From an uncultured Mailhella sp. (GTDB lineage Bacteria; Desulfobacterota; Desulfovibrionia; Desulfovibrionales; Desulfovibrionaceae): a stretch of DNA of 36,161 bases. This document shows, piece after piece, positions 9,501 to 16,509 of the stretch; within the stretch, counting starts at the first letter, position 1; each line of letters begins with the position of its first letter. The stretch spans positions 1-36,161 of the forward strand of contig CALUPL010000027.1 in the NCBI GenBank assembly GCA_944322635.1, in the 5' to 3' direction. Position numbers and translations under genes: made by a program. The notes under the pieces are model-generated. The model did not search any database. It was not told the DNA's origin and was given only the letters and a program-made list of their open reading frames with translations.

Positions 9501-9662
9501 GCAGGCGCCGCCAGCCAGCACGCCGTGGGCACGGCCGTGTTCTGGGGCACCGTGTGCGCCACTTCGCTCGGCATCTTCTTCATTCCCACCTTCTTCGTGG
9601 TCATCTGCTCGCTTACCGCGTGGTTCCGCAAGAAGCTCGCGAGAAAGCCCCGCTATAACTAA
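6528..9662 (+). CDS. RND multidrug efflux pump, HAE-1 family (AcrB/MexB-like, 1044 aa)
   Basis: The inner-membrane proton-driven pump of the tripartite system. It has full length for the family (AcrB is about 1050 residues), with an N-terminal membrane helix starting FFIHHPIFAWV, two large periplasmic porter/docking loops and twelve expected membrane segments. Key proton-relay residues are present: the Asp pair 410-411 in GLLVDDAIVVVENVER and Lys938 in GLSSKNAILIVEFAR. Its start overlaps the stop of the adaptor by one base. It closes the operon and is followed by a strong terminator at 9708. The family exports hydrophobic drugs, bile salts or detergents; no specific substrate can be inferred. 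Confidence 0.95.
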   Translation: MLSRFFIHHPIFAWVLAIVTMLFGVLAIFTMPISQYPEVASPSIRINTRYSGASPTTVDQTVTQVIEQNMTGIDNLIYMQSKSDSSGMSTITLTFEVGTDPDVAHMQVQNKVQQVQSQLPTAVQSYGVSVSKGNDNMFMVITLYSPDNSQENIDLADYISTNIKDEISRTQGVGTVQVFGGKYVMRIWLDPDKLTKYELTPSDVRNAITAQNMEVTAGQLGANIIGGKNDQALNVIIKAQSLLRNTTEFENVLLKVTENGERVFIRDVARVAMGTELDGITTYYNNHPASGIGVTLAPGANGLETANLVKAKIEELSHYFPDGMAYELAFDTTPPVLASIHEVVKTLVEAIILVFLVMWLFLQSFRATIIPTIAVPVVLLGTMGVLLAFGYSINTLTLFAMLLAIGLLVDDAIVVVENVERVIQEEHLDPVPATEKSMDEISSSLIGIGVVLSAVFLPMAFMSGSTGVIYRQFSVTIVSAMTLSVLVALILTPSLCASLLKPHSQGAQHGFFGWFNRMFTKNQHRYAGGVHALVQRGGRLMIIYAALVCGLGLVYKQLPTSFLPSEDQGAIITMLQMPPNATLEQTKSQFQQVSDYILNEEKDNVVSYMFVAGYGMGGVAENTGMGFVKLRDYADRTRPGQDAASVAARIRQKFAGILDGQFIAAIPPAIISLGMTNGFTMELQDRGGVGHEKLVEAGKKLMGAAFANPQIAYIRPTGMDDITQFNIHLDNAKATSMGLSLSSVNSDVSTMLGGTYVNDFVHNERVKKVYVQGDADVRKNPESLNRIHFRNAAGQMVPFNAVYSTDWTFGPAVLQRYNAMPALEYQGEPIPGVASGIAMSIMEDEVRNLGKDFGMEWTGLSYQEKMAGSQTTMLYALSVLVVFLALAALYESWSIPFAVLLVIPLGILGAVLGTYFKDLTNDVYFQVGILAVMGLSSKNAILIVEFARNLQAEGRSLIDATVEACRIRLRPILMTSLAFGLGVLPMMSASGAGAASQHAVGTAVFWGTVCATSLGIFFIPTFFVVICSLTAWFRKKLARKPRYN

Positions 9663-9707
9663 CCAGTAACGCGACGAGCCGGTTTCTCCCTCCGCCTCGC
9701 CGAACCA

Positions 9708-9745
9708 AAGAAAGGGCCGCCCGAAAGGACGGCCCTTTCTTGTTT
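9708..9745 (+). terminator. Rho-independent terminator of the RND operon
   Basis: A 12-bp perfect stem (9708-9719 with 9730-9741) lies 46 bp past the pump stop codon. A short T-rich tail (GTTTAATT) follows. Confidence 0.85.
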
Positions 9746-10021
9746 AATTCATGCCGTCGGACGGACTCTGTCATGCCAGAGTCCGCCAGAGAAAAAGCAT
9801 TTTTTCTCCGGCATCTCCAGCATGCTCGCGCTCTTCCCTCTTCTGCTTTCCCTCCTTTTTCTCATTTTTTCGAAAGAGCTCCGTAGGCTCAGGATGTCTG
9901 GAACATGACGACCGCAAAGCGGTCACCGGAGCCTGCTTCTCGCGACCGTCTGGTCGGTCGTCGTGCCGGGCGAGACATGAGAAGGTCTCCGTGAAATTGC
10001 CTTATTGCACTGCACCAGTCA
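9746..10021. other. Gene-free region with serial hairpins
   Basis: No credible gene is seen. The stretch holds a 9-bp hairpin (9762-9770 with 9777-9785), an A/T hairpin (9789-9796 with 9801-9808), GACCGC-AAA-GCGGTC (9910-9924) enclosed by GCTCCG/CGGAGC (9878-9883 with 9927-9932), and GACCG/CGGTC (9944-9959). Together with the repeat and hairpin that follow (to 10130), it could be a structured RNA or a small non-autonomous mobile element. Confidence 0.4.
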
Positions 10022-10089
10022 GGACCACCCGTAAAACGGGTGTTTGTTTCGGTCGCTTCCGCCCCCTCAACTACCTGAAGGCCTTGACA
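10022..10089 (+). repeat. Hairpin-plus-core dispersed repeat, copy 2
   Basis: Matches copy 1 at 51-121 in the same orientation. The hairpin is CACCCGT-AAA-ACGGGTG (10026-10042), with a compensatory C-to-T/G-to-A pair relative to copy 1, so base-pairing is kept while sequence changes. The 43-nt core (10046-10088) has four transitions only. Conservation of the pairing suggests selection on the RNA or single-stranded DNA fold, as in IS200/IS605-type ends. Confidence 0.6.
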
Positions 10090-10090
10090 T

Positions 10091-10130
10091 GAGGTGCGGC
10101 GTCCGCCCGAACGTCCGGACGCCACACCTC
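10091..10130. other. Long GC-rich hairpin after repeat copy 2
   Basis: Two 15-nt arms (10091-10105 and 10116-10130) pair with a single mismatch around a 10-nt loop. Copy 1 is likewise followed by a long hairpin (123-155), although the sequences differ. No T-run follows, so it is not a standard terminator. Confidence 0.55.
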
Positions 10131-10445
10131 GAAATCTTCACTCGGGGCCTCGCTCCGCTCCTCGTCTTTCCCTGCCGGAACCGTTTCATCCTCCGTTTTC
10201 CGAGACCTTCCTTCGGACAAGGGAAAGCATCCTCCGCCCCGGGCAGCCGCTTTCATCATCCTTTCCTCTCAGAGGCACGTCTTCTTTTCTACCGTGTCAT
10301 AAAAATATTCCCTTTCGAGCTTTCAGGCTGCAATTCGTTCTCCTGCATTCATTTCAAGACGATTCAAACTCCCTCTCACCTTCATGATCTCCTATTTAAT
10401 GCCCCTATAGTTTACTGCTATACAAATTAAATTTCTATTTTTAAG
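10131..10445. other. Gene-free region upstream of the marR promoter
   Basis: About 315 bp without a credible gene. Composition drifts from GC-rich to strongly AT-rich after about 10380. Short open frames here have no recognisable content. Confidence 0.35.
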
Positions 10446-10475
10446 TTGACACAATTATTTATATACGATTATTTT
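10446..10475 (+). promoter_or_regulatory. Candidate promoter of the ten-gene operon
   Basis: A consensus -35 TTGACA (10446-10451) is followed after 18 bp by TATTTT (10470-10475). Both tandem palindromes at 10487-10538 lie immediately downstream, where a bound repressor would block transcription. The next gene starts at 10555. Confidence 0.5.
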
Positions 10476-10486
10476 AATTATATAAA

Positions 10487-10507
10487 ATATATGTAAATTA
10501 CATATAT
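10487..10507. promoter_or_regulatory. Operator-like 21-bp palindrome 1
   Basis: Half-sites ATATATGTAA and TTACATATAT surround a single central A at 10497; the symmetry is perfect over ten base pairs per side. It is centred 31 bp before palindrome 2, about three helical turns. This is a probable binding site of the MarR protein encoded immediately downstream. Confidence 0.6.
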
Positions 10508-10517
10508 GATTATACAC

Positions 10518-10538
10518 ATATATGTAGTTTACATATAT
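10518..10538. promoter_or_regulatory. Operator-like 21-bp palindrome 2
   Basis: Half-sites ATATATGTA and TACATATAT with GTT between them repeat palindrome 1 except at the centre. It ends only a few bases before the ribosome-binding site AGAGGAG (10542-10548) of the marR gene. Confidence 0.6.
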
Positions 10539-10554
10539 TTAAGAGGAGAAAAAC

Positions 10555-11121
10555 ATGATCATACCAGAGAATATTCCTGTTTTCCCCATGTCACAGCTGC
10601 ATCATCTTATAACAACAATTACAAACAGAATAATGAAAATATCTGGATGCAATATAAACAGAATACAGTTTATCATTCTCCGGGAAATATATTCGAAAAG
10701 CAATCTCAGTCAGACGTCTCTCGCAAGACTCATCGGCATGGACAGGAACAATCTCTCCAGAATATGCACGGAACTTGAAAAACTCGATCTCATATGCCGC
10801 AAAGTGAGAAGCAACGACAAGCGCCACTATACGCTGGAGCTTACGGAATACGGAAGGAAGGTTTACCTCCGGGGAAATCAGGCCATGGAGAACTACCGGA
10901 TACTGACCCATGAAATGTACAGCACGGAAGAATGGCAGAATTTCAAGAGCATGCTTCAGGAATTCTTTACGACTCTCGTCGGCATCATGGACATATCGGA
11001 TGAAGATCTCGTGCCCGACGCCTTCCTGCGCGGTCCGCTGGAATCCGGCGAAAACGAGGTGATCCAACGCCCCTCTTCCGGGCAACCAGGACCAAGGATC
11101 GTCAAAGCCATCAAGGAGTGA
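10555..11121 (+). CDS. MarR-family regulator of the metabolic operon (188 aa)
   Basis: A winged helix-turn-helix regulator of the MarR family, which usually represses its own operon and is released by a small aromatic or organic-acid ligand. The DNA-binding domain spans about residues 38-105: NLSQTSLARLIGMDRNNLSR is the recognition helix region and RSNDKRHYTLELT the wing. A dimerisation helix bundle follows. It is longer than typical (about 145 aa) because of a tail of some 35 residues rich in Pro, Glu and Gly. The start has AGAGGAG at good spacing. It is first in the operon, three bases before the next ATG, and downstream of two matching palindromes, so it probably senses the imported substrate or an intermediate. 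Confidence 0.88.
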   Translation: MIIPENIPVFPMSQLHHLITTITNRIMKISGCNINRIQFIILREIYSKSNLSQTSLARLIGMDRNNLSRICTELEKLDLICRKVRSNDKRHYTLELTEYGRKVYLRGNQAMENYRILTHEMYSTEEWQNFKSMLQEFFTTLVGIMDISDEDLVPDAFLRGPLESGENEVIQRPSSGQPGPRIVKAIKE

Positions 11122-11124
11122 ATC

Positions 11125-12777
11125 ATGATTAGTTCCATTGATCCCGCAAAATGCACGGGGTGCGGAACCTGTTTCAAGTCCTGCCCGCTGGATGTGTTCA
11201 GGCTCGACACGAATCAGCCTGAACAGTCTCCCTGCATGGACGCCTGTCCTGCGGGAACGGACATACGGGGCTGCCATTACCTGCTGCAGAACGGCCGCAC
11301 GGAGGAGGCTCTCGCTCTTCTTAAACGAACCATGCCCATTCCTGCCATGACGGGACGCGTGTGCTTCCACCCCTGCGAACATGCCTGCACGCGTAAAGAC
11401 GTGGACCAGGCCGTCAACATCAACGCTCTGGAACAGTTCCTCGGCGACATCGACCTCTCTCAGCCTGCTCCGAGCTTTCCTCGGCGGCACCTTTCCCAGG
11501 TTGCCGTTGTCGGTTCCGGCCCCGCAGGCCTCTCGGCGGCGTGGTATCTGGCGGAGGAAGGATATCCCGTCACGGTATTCGAATCCATGCCCGAACCCGG
11601 CGGAATGCTCCGCTACGGCATTCCCGCCTACCGCGTGCCCGACGACGTCATGGCGCGGCAGATTCAAAAGTTCCGCGATGCGGGCATACGCTTCGTCTGC
11701 AACAGAAAAATCGCCGAAGGCGGACTCGACGCACTGAAGAAGGAAGGATTCCGCGCCGTGATACTGGCCATAGGAGCTTCGGAAGGAAGGCATGCCGGAC
11801 TCGAAGGAGAAACGGATACCGCCGGCGTGCTGACAGGACTCGATTTCCTGCGCTCCGTCCGCATGAACGCCGCTCCCGCCCTTTCAGGAAGCAGCCGGGT
11901 TGTCGTGGTGGGCGGAGGCGACGTGGCCATGGATGCCGCCGTGAGCGCCTTTCGTCTGGGGGCCGACGATGTGACCATCGTAAGCCTGGAAGCGGAAGAT
12001 TCTCTGCCGGCCTTTCCTCACAATGTGGAGGAAACCCGTTCTCTCGGCATTGCCGTGAATGGATCATGGGGTCCCTGCGGCCTTTCCCGGGATGACGCCG
12101 GAAAACTGAACGGCCTTTTCTGCCGCCCCTGCCTGTCCGTGACCGACGAGTCCGGACGCTTTGCTCCGGTCTTCGACGAAAATCCCTCCGCCGTGAGGCT
12201 TTTTCCTGCCGACATGGTCATTCTCGCCATCGGCCAGCGCAGCGATGTTGCTCCCTTTGCGTCGTGTCTGGATACGGAACGCGGACGCATACGGGTAGAT
12301 GAAGCCACCATGGAAAGCTCCCGCGAAGGCGTGTTCGCCGCGGGCGACGTGGTGAGCGGACCGGCCTCGGTAACGGCTGCCGTAGCCTCGGGCAGACGTG
12401 CGGCCGTTTCCGTCCATCGCTTTCTCTCCGGCGCGGAGCTCAACCGTCCCGTTTCCGCACGACCTGTCGCAAGCGACATGCTCTCCCGGCTCGATCCCGC
12501 CAAAATAGAGCCTCTCAAAAGAAACGAACGCATGAAAAGCTCCCTCCGCGACTTTTCCGAATGCCGCCGGGGACTTCCTCTGGATTCCGCCCTGGCCGAA
12601 GCCCGGCGCTGCATGACCTGCGGCGGCAGGGCGCGCATAGCCTACACGGACGACTGCATGACCTGCTACACCTGCGAAGTCCGCTGCCCGGCCGATGCCA
12701 TACACGTTCACCCCTTCAAGGAAAGACTGCCCCGCACCCTCGACACCGTGCGCCCGGTCACGGAGGACAACGCATGA
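11125..12777 (+). CDS. GltD-like NAD(P)H/FAD oxidoreductase with N- and C-terminal [4Fe-4S] domains (550 aa)
   Basis: A cytoplasmic electron-transfer flavoprotein related to GltD, NfnB and DsrL. From the N-terminus: a ferredoxin-type cluster motif (Cys10, 13, 16, 20-Pro); the GltD-type iron-sulfur helical domain (Cys37, 41, 50, and 80, 84, 88 in GRVCFHPCEHAC); the FAD site VVGSGPAG (about 129-136); the NAD(P) site VVGGGDVAMD (about 261-270); then AAGDVVSGPASVTAAVASGR near the FAD; and C-terminal cysteines 496/499 plus a second ferredoxin motif (511, 514, 517, 521-Pro). It probably passes electrons between NAD(P)H and a ferredoxin or the flavoproteins encoded next to it; direction is unknown. 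The ribosome-binding site is AAGGAG. Its stop overlaps the next start (ATGA). Confidence 0.85.
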   Translation: MISSIDPAKCTGCGTCFKSCPLDVFRLDTNQPEQSPCMDACPAGTDIRGCHYLLQNGRTEEALALLKRTMPIPAMTGRVCFHPCEHACTRKDVDQAVNINALEQFLGDIDLSQPAPSFPRRHLSQVAVVGSGPAGLSAAWYLAEEGYPVTVFESMPEPGGMLRYGIPAYRVPDDVMARQIQKFRDAGIRFVCNRKIAEGGLDALKKEGFRAVILAIGASEGRHAGLEGETDTAGVLTGLDFLRSVRMNAAPALSGSSRVVVVGGGDVAMDAAVSAFRLGADDVTIVSLEAEDSLPAFPHNVEETRSLGIAVNGSWGPCGLSRDDAGKLNGLFCRPCLSVTDESGRFAPVFDENPSAVRLFPADMVILAIGQRSDVAPFASCLDTERGRIRVDEATMESSREGVFAAGDVVSGPASVTAAVASGRRAAVSVHRFLSGAELNRPVSARPVASDMLSRLDPAKIEPLKRNERMKSSLRDFSECRRGLPLDSALAEARRCMTCGGRARIAYTDDCMTCYTCEVRCPADAIHVHPFKERLPRTLDTVRPVTEDNA

Positions 12778-14483
12778 AACTGACTCCCTGGATACTGAAT
12801 GCCGATGTGCTCATCGTCGGCGGCGGATTCGCCGGAATGTGGGCGGCCAAAAAGGCACGGGAACACGTGGAGAACGTGCTCATCATCGACAAGGGACCGC
12901 GTGACTGGGGCGGACTCGGCAGCATGTGCGGCGGCGACATGATAGCCCGGCTGCCCGGAGACGACATCGACGCCATGCTCCGCGAGCTCGTCTACTACTA
13001 CGACGGTCTCGTGGAACAGGACTTCATGGAAGAAATACTGCGCCAGTCCTCCGACCGCTTCCGCGACTACGAAGCCCTCGGGCATCATTTCCGTCGCGAC
13101 GACGACGGAAAGCTCATTCCCGTGCCTCAGCGCGGCCTCGCCAACATGAAGTCCTATCTTTCCGTGCCCCTGGGCTCGGGAGGCGCCAACCTTCGGCGCG
13201 AGCTCCTAGGGGAAATGGAACGACTGAACGTGCACCGCATGGGCAACATCTATATTACCGACCTTCTGGTCGCGGACGGCCGTGTTACGGGAGCCTCCGG
13301 CTTTCACACCCTGAGCGGCCGCCCCGTGATATGCAGCGCCCGAGCCGTGGTGCTGGCGGCCAACATGGGCGGCTGGAAGACCTCCTACCACATGAGCAGC
13401 TGCGCCGGCGACGGGGTTCCCCTGGCCTTCAACGCCGGTCTTCCGCTGCGCAACTTTGAATTCATCCGCGTATGGAACACGCCGAAGCTCTTTGCCTGGG
13501 AAGGACAGACCAATCTGCTGCCGCACGGCGCGCGCTTCGTAAACAGGCTGGGAGAAGACTTCATGAGCCGCTATGCTCCCACGCTCGGCGCCAAGGGCGA
13601 TCCGCACTACAACGTACGGGGCATGGCGCATGAAGTGGCCGCCGGCAGAGGTCCCATATACTTCGATACCAGCCGCATGCCGAAAGAAAGCATAAGCGCC
13701 CTGCGGCCCAAGGCCGGCTGGGCGAAGCTGCACGACTCCAAGCTGCTCGAGATCGGCATAGACTTCTTCGGCAAGCCGCAGGAATGGATGCCGCAGGTAC
13801 TCACCTCCTACGGCGGCGTCATGTGCGGGAAGGACTGCTCCACCCCCGTGGAGGGACTTTACTCGGCCGGCCGCAGCTGCGGCATCGACGGCGGCGTGTA
13901 CATGGGCGGACTTTCCATGTGCCTTGTGGCCACCACGGGCTACATTGCCGGAGAAAACGCCGGACGATTCGCCCTCGAACACGAACATAGGGAACTCGAC
14001 AAAGCCGACGTCCGGCGGAAGCTTGACGCGGCTCTCGCCCCCCTGGGCAGAGAAGGCCTGGCTCCCAAGGATGCCGTGCGGCGCATACAGGAGATCATAA
14101 GTTCCTGCGACGTATGCATCCTTAAGACGGCCCAAGGACTGAAGAACGGCCTGGAAAAATTACGGGTCCTTCAGCAGGACGTACTTCCCGCCCTCGGCGC
14201 GCCCGACCCGCATTATCTCATGAAGGCCCGGGAAGCCGCGGCCATGGCCATGCTCACGGAGTTTACCCTGAACGCCTCGCTCATGCGCGAGGAATCCCGT
14301 GACGGCCATTTCCGCGCCGACTTCCCGCATAGGGACAACGAACACTGGCTCTGCTGGATCGTCATACGAAACAGGAACGGACAGGCCGAATACACCACGA
14401 GAAAAGTCCCCCTGGAACGCTACAAGGTCCGGCCGGAACGCTACTACATGGACAATTTTCACTTCCCCACCGGTAACAACTGA
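12774..14483 (+). CDS. FAD-dependent flavoprotein 1, fumarate-reductase/AprA-like (569 aa)
   Basis: A cytoplasmic member of the succinate dehydrogenase/fumarate reductase/APS reductase flavoprotein superfamily. The dinucleotide-binding motif is at residues 12-21 (VLIVGGGFAG). A second FAD-contact block near residue 200 reads VVLAANMGGW, and the C-terminal FAD motif reads PVEGLYSAGRSCGIDGG, then YMGGLSMCLVATTGYIAGENAG. A C-terminal helical domain (about 430-530) follows. No signal peptide is present. The start at 12774 overlaps the upstream stop by four bases and has GGAGG. Since this family oxidises or reduces C-C bonds next to carboxylates (or adenylyl sulfate), it is a candidate catalytic enzyme for the imported compound, taking electrons from the ferredoxin/GltD-like partner. 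The exact reaction is unknown. Confidence 0.82.
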   Translation: MKLTPWILNADVLIVGGGFAGMWAAKKAREHVENVLIIDKGPRDWGGLGSMCGGDMIARLPGDDIDAMLRELVYYYDGLVEQDFMEEILRQSSDRFRDYEALGHHFRRDDDGKLIPVPQRGLANMKSYLSVPLGSGGANLRRELLGEMERLNVHRMGNIYITDLLVADGRVTGASGFHTLSGRPVICSARAVVLAANMGGWKTSYHMSSCAGDGVPLAFNAGLPLRNFEFIRVWNTPKLFAWEGQTNLLPHGARFVNRLGEDFMSRYAPTLGAKGDPHYNVRGMAHEVAAGRGPIYFDTSRMPKESISALRPKAGWAKLHDSKLLEIGIDFFGKPQEWMPQVLTSYGGVMCGKDCSTPVEGLYSAGRSCGIDGGVYMGGLSMCLVATTGYIAGENAGRFALEHEHRELDKADVRRKLDAALAPLGREGLAPKDAVRRIQEIISSCDVCILKTAQGLKNGLEKLRVLQQDVLPALGAPDPHYLMKAREAAAMAMLTEFTLNASLMREESRDGHFRADFPHRDNEHWLCWIVIRNRNGQAEYTTRKVPLERYKVRPERYYMDNFHFPTGNN

Positions 14484-14518
14484 CAGGCACCTCTTTCCCG
14501 CGCCTCAAGGAGGCTACC

Positions 14519-16465
14519 ATGGCAGAAAACAGCACCACCGACGTACAGCCCCAGAAGAAGTACGGCCCGGGCACACCCTTCAAGGAGCGCCCTCTGCGTT
14601 TCAAGCTGGCCTTCCTTCTGGGATCCGTGTGGACCATATACATCATACTCACCCTGCTGAAGGTATTTTTCACGCTCGGCATCATCATCTATCCCGTGGC
14701 TCATCGCGCCATCTGTGCGGGGGCACTGGTGAGTCTCGTGCTGCTGGCCGTGCCTCCGAAAAAGGGTGCCGACATGGAACGGCTGCACTGGTATGAAACC
14801 GTCATGATTCTGTGGACGGCGGCAGCCTGCGCCTACATAGCCTGCAATTCCGACTCTCTCATCTACTCCTGGGGCGACGCCACATGGTGGCAGATGCTGC
14901 TTGCCGGCGGCTTTTCCGTGGCCCTCATGGAAGCCGTGCGACGCACTTCCGGTCTGGCTCCCGTCATTCTGTCCGTAGGATCCTTCTTCTACTTCGTGTA
15001 CAGCGATCTATTCCCGGGATTCCTCATGAGCACGGGATTCACCTACGCCGGAGCCACGGGATGGATGTTCCTGAGCGGAGAAGGCTACTGGGGCAGCATC
15101 GTGGGCACGGTCGCCTCCACGGTACCGGGCTTCATTCTCTTCGGCTGCATACTCACCGTCACCGGAGCAAGCGATTTCTTCAGCGACCTTGCCCGGGCCT
15201 GCCTCGGTGCGTACCGCGGCGGTCCTGCCAAGACGGCCGTGCTCTCCAGCATGTTCTTCGGCTCCCTTTCCGGCTCCGTGGCCGCCAACGTGGCCACCAC
15301 CGGACAGATCACCATTCCCATGATGAAGAAAACGGGATTTCCCGCAGAGCTGGCCGGCGCCGTGGAAGCCGTGGCCTCCACAGGCGGAATGTTCACCCCG
15401 CCCATCATGGGCGCGACGGCCTTCCTCATCGCCGACTTTCTCGGCGTCAGCTACTGGTCCGTATGCGCCGCCGCCTTCCTGCCCGCCGTACTGTACTACG
15501 GCACGCTGCTCGTGCAGGCCGACATTGAGGCCATTCGCCTCTGCGCCGTGGGCGAACCCAGAGAGAACCTTCCCAGAGTTCGCGACGTCATGCGCGAAGG
15601 CTGGTACTATCTGCCTTCCTTCGGCGTGCTCATCGTGTGCATGGGCTTTCTCAAGTTCTCTGCGGAAACGAGCATAGTGTACACGCTCTTAACTCTCGTG
15701 GTATGCACGGCCTTCTCCCGAAGGACCAGACTGAACTGGAAGCGTTTTCTCATCGTGCTGGAAAACACGGCCATGGGCATGAACATGGTCATTCCGCTCA
15801 GCGTGGCCATAGGCATTCTCGTAGGCGCCATGACCGTGACGGGCACGGGACAGAATCTTTCCAACGAACTGGGGTCCCTGGCGGGAAACAACATCTACCT
15901 CATGCTCCTCATGGCAGGAGCGGCCTCCTTCGTGCTCGGCATGGGCATGTCGTCCATCGCATGCTACCTGCTCACCGTGACCATGCTGGCCCCGGCCATC
16001 GTGGGCAGCGGCGTGGAGCCTCTGGCCGTGCACATGTTCCTGTTCTACTACGGCGCTCTTTCCTTCATCACCCCGCCCGTGGCCATCGCCGCATTCGTGG
16101 CCTCCGGCATATCCGGCGGCGATCCCACCAAGACGGGCGTGCTCGCCCTGCGCATGGGCATTGCCGGTTTCCTCGTCCCGTGGGCCTTCGTCGTGTACCC
16201 CGCGCTGCTCTTCATAGGTCCCCTGTGGGAAACGGCCCTCGTCTTTCTGGCCTCCTTCACGGGCCTGCTCGCCATATCCGGCGCGTGGACGAAATACCTT
16301 CTTGTTCCCCTCGCCCTGTGGGAAAGAATCGTTCTGGGAGCAGGCGGCATAGCCATATTCGTGCCTCTGCCGGACATCATCCAGTATCCCGTTCTCGCCG
16401 CTCTCCTCGCATTCATGGGTTACCTCTTCTACCGCATGAAGACCGAAAAGGTATGCTCCTTCTAA
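14519..16465 (+). CDS. TRAP transporter fused 4TM/12TM permease (648 aa)
   Basis: The inner-membrane permease of a TAXI-type tripartite ATP-independent periplasmic transporter, driven by an ion gradient. It joins the small (DctQ-like) and large (DctM-like) subunits in one chain, typical of TAXI systems. Hydrophobic segments run through nearly its whole length. DctM-type sequences include GSLSGSVAANVATTGQITIPMMKKTGF (about 243-269) and the helix-breaking GGMFTPPIMGATAFLI, followed by a second related repeat with GMGMSSIACYLLT and ITPPVAIAAFVASGI. The ribosome-binding site AAGGAGG lies five bases before the ATG. The TAXI binding protein follows 44 bp later. It would import an organic acid or amino acid-like compound. 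Confidence 0.92.
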   Translation: MAENSTTDVQPQKKYGPGTPFKERPLRFKLAFLLGSVWTIYIILTLLKVFFTLGIIIYPVAHRAICAGALVSLVLLAVPPKKGADMERLHWYETVMILWTAAACAYIACNSDSLIYSWGDATWWQMLLAGGFSVALMEAVRRTSGLAPVILSVGSFFYFVYSDLFPGFLMSTGFTYAGATGWMFLSGEGYWGSIVGTVASTVPGFILFGCILTVTGASDFFSDLARACLGAYRGGPAKTAVLSSMFFGSLSGSVAANVATTGQITIPMMKKTGFPAELAGAVEAVASTGGMFTPPIMGATAFLIADFLGVSYWSVCAAAFLPAVLYYGTLLVQADIEAIRLCAVGEPRENLPRVRDVMREGWYYLPSFGVLIVCMGFLKFSAETSIVYTLLTLVVCTAFSRRTRLNWKRFLIVLENTAMGMNMVIPLSVAIGILVGAMTVTGTGQNLSNELGSLAGNNIYLMLLMAGAASFVLGMGMSSIACYLLTVTMLAPAIVGSGVEPLAVHMFLFYYGALSFITPPVAIAAFVASGISGGDPTKTGVLALRMGIAGFLVPWAFVVYPALLFIGPLWETALVFLASFTGLLAISGAWTKYLLVPLALWERIVLGAGGIAIFVPLPDIIQYPVLAALLAFMGYLFYRMKTEKVCSF

Positions 16466-16509
16466 ACCGCGTTTTCCTTCCGTCCAACCCTCTTACCCAG
16501 GAGTCACGT

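Noticed and set aside
6489..9521. A 1010-codon open frame on the minus strand
   Set aside because: It is the antisense shadow of the RND pump: His/Gly/Glu-rich with no domain, while the plus strand encodes a full AcrB-like protein.
10044..10430. Open frames in the repeat-containing spacer
   Set aside because: They run through hairpins and AT-rich DNA, lack ribosome-binding sites and show no domain.
15637..16509. Upstream extension of the TAXI gene frame through the TRAP permease
   Set aside because: It overlaps the permease in another frame, is Arg/His-rich, and the signal peptide with a ribosome-binding site marks 16510 as the start.
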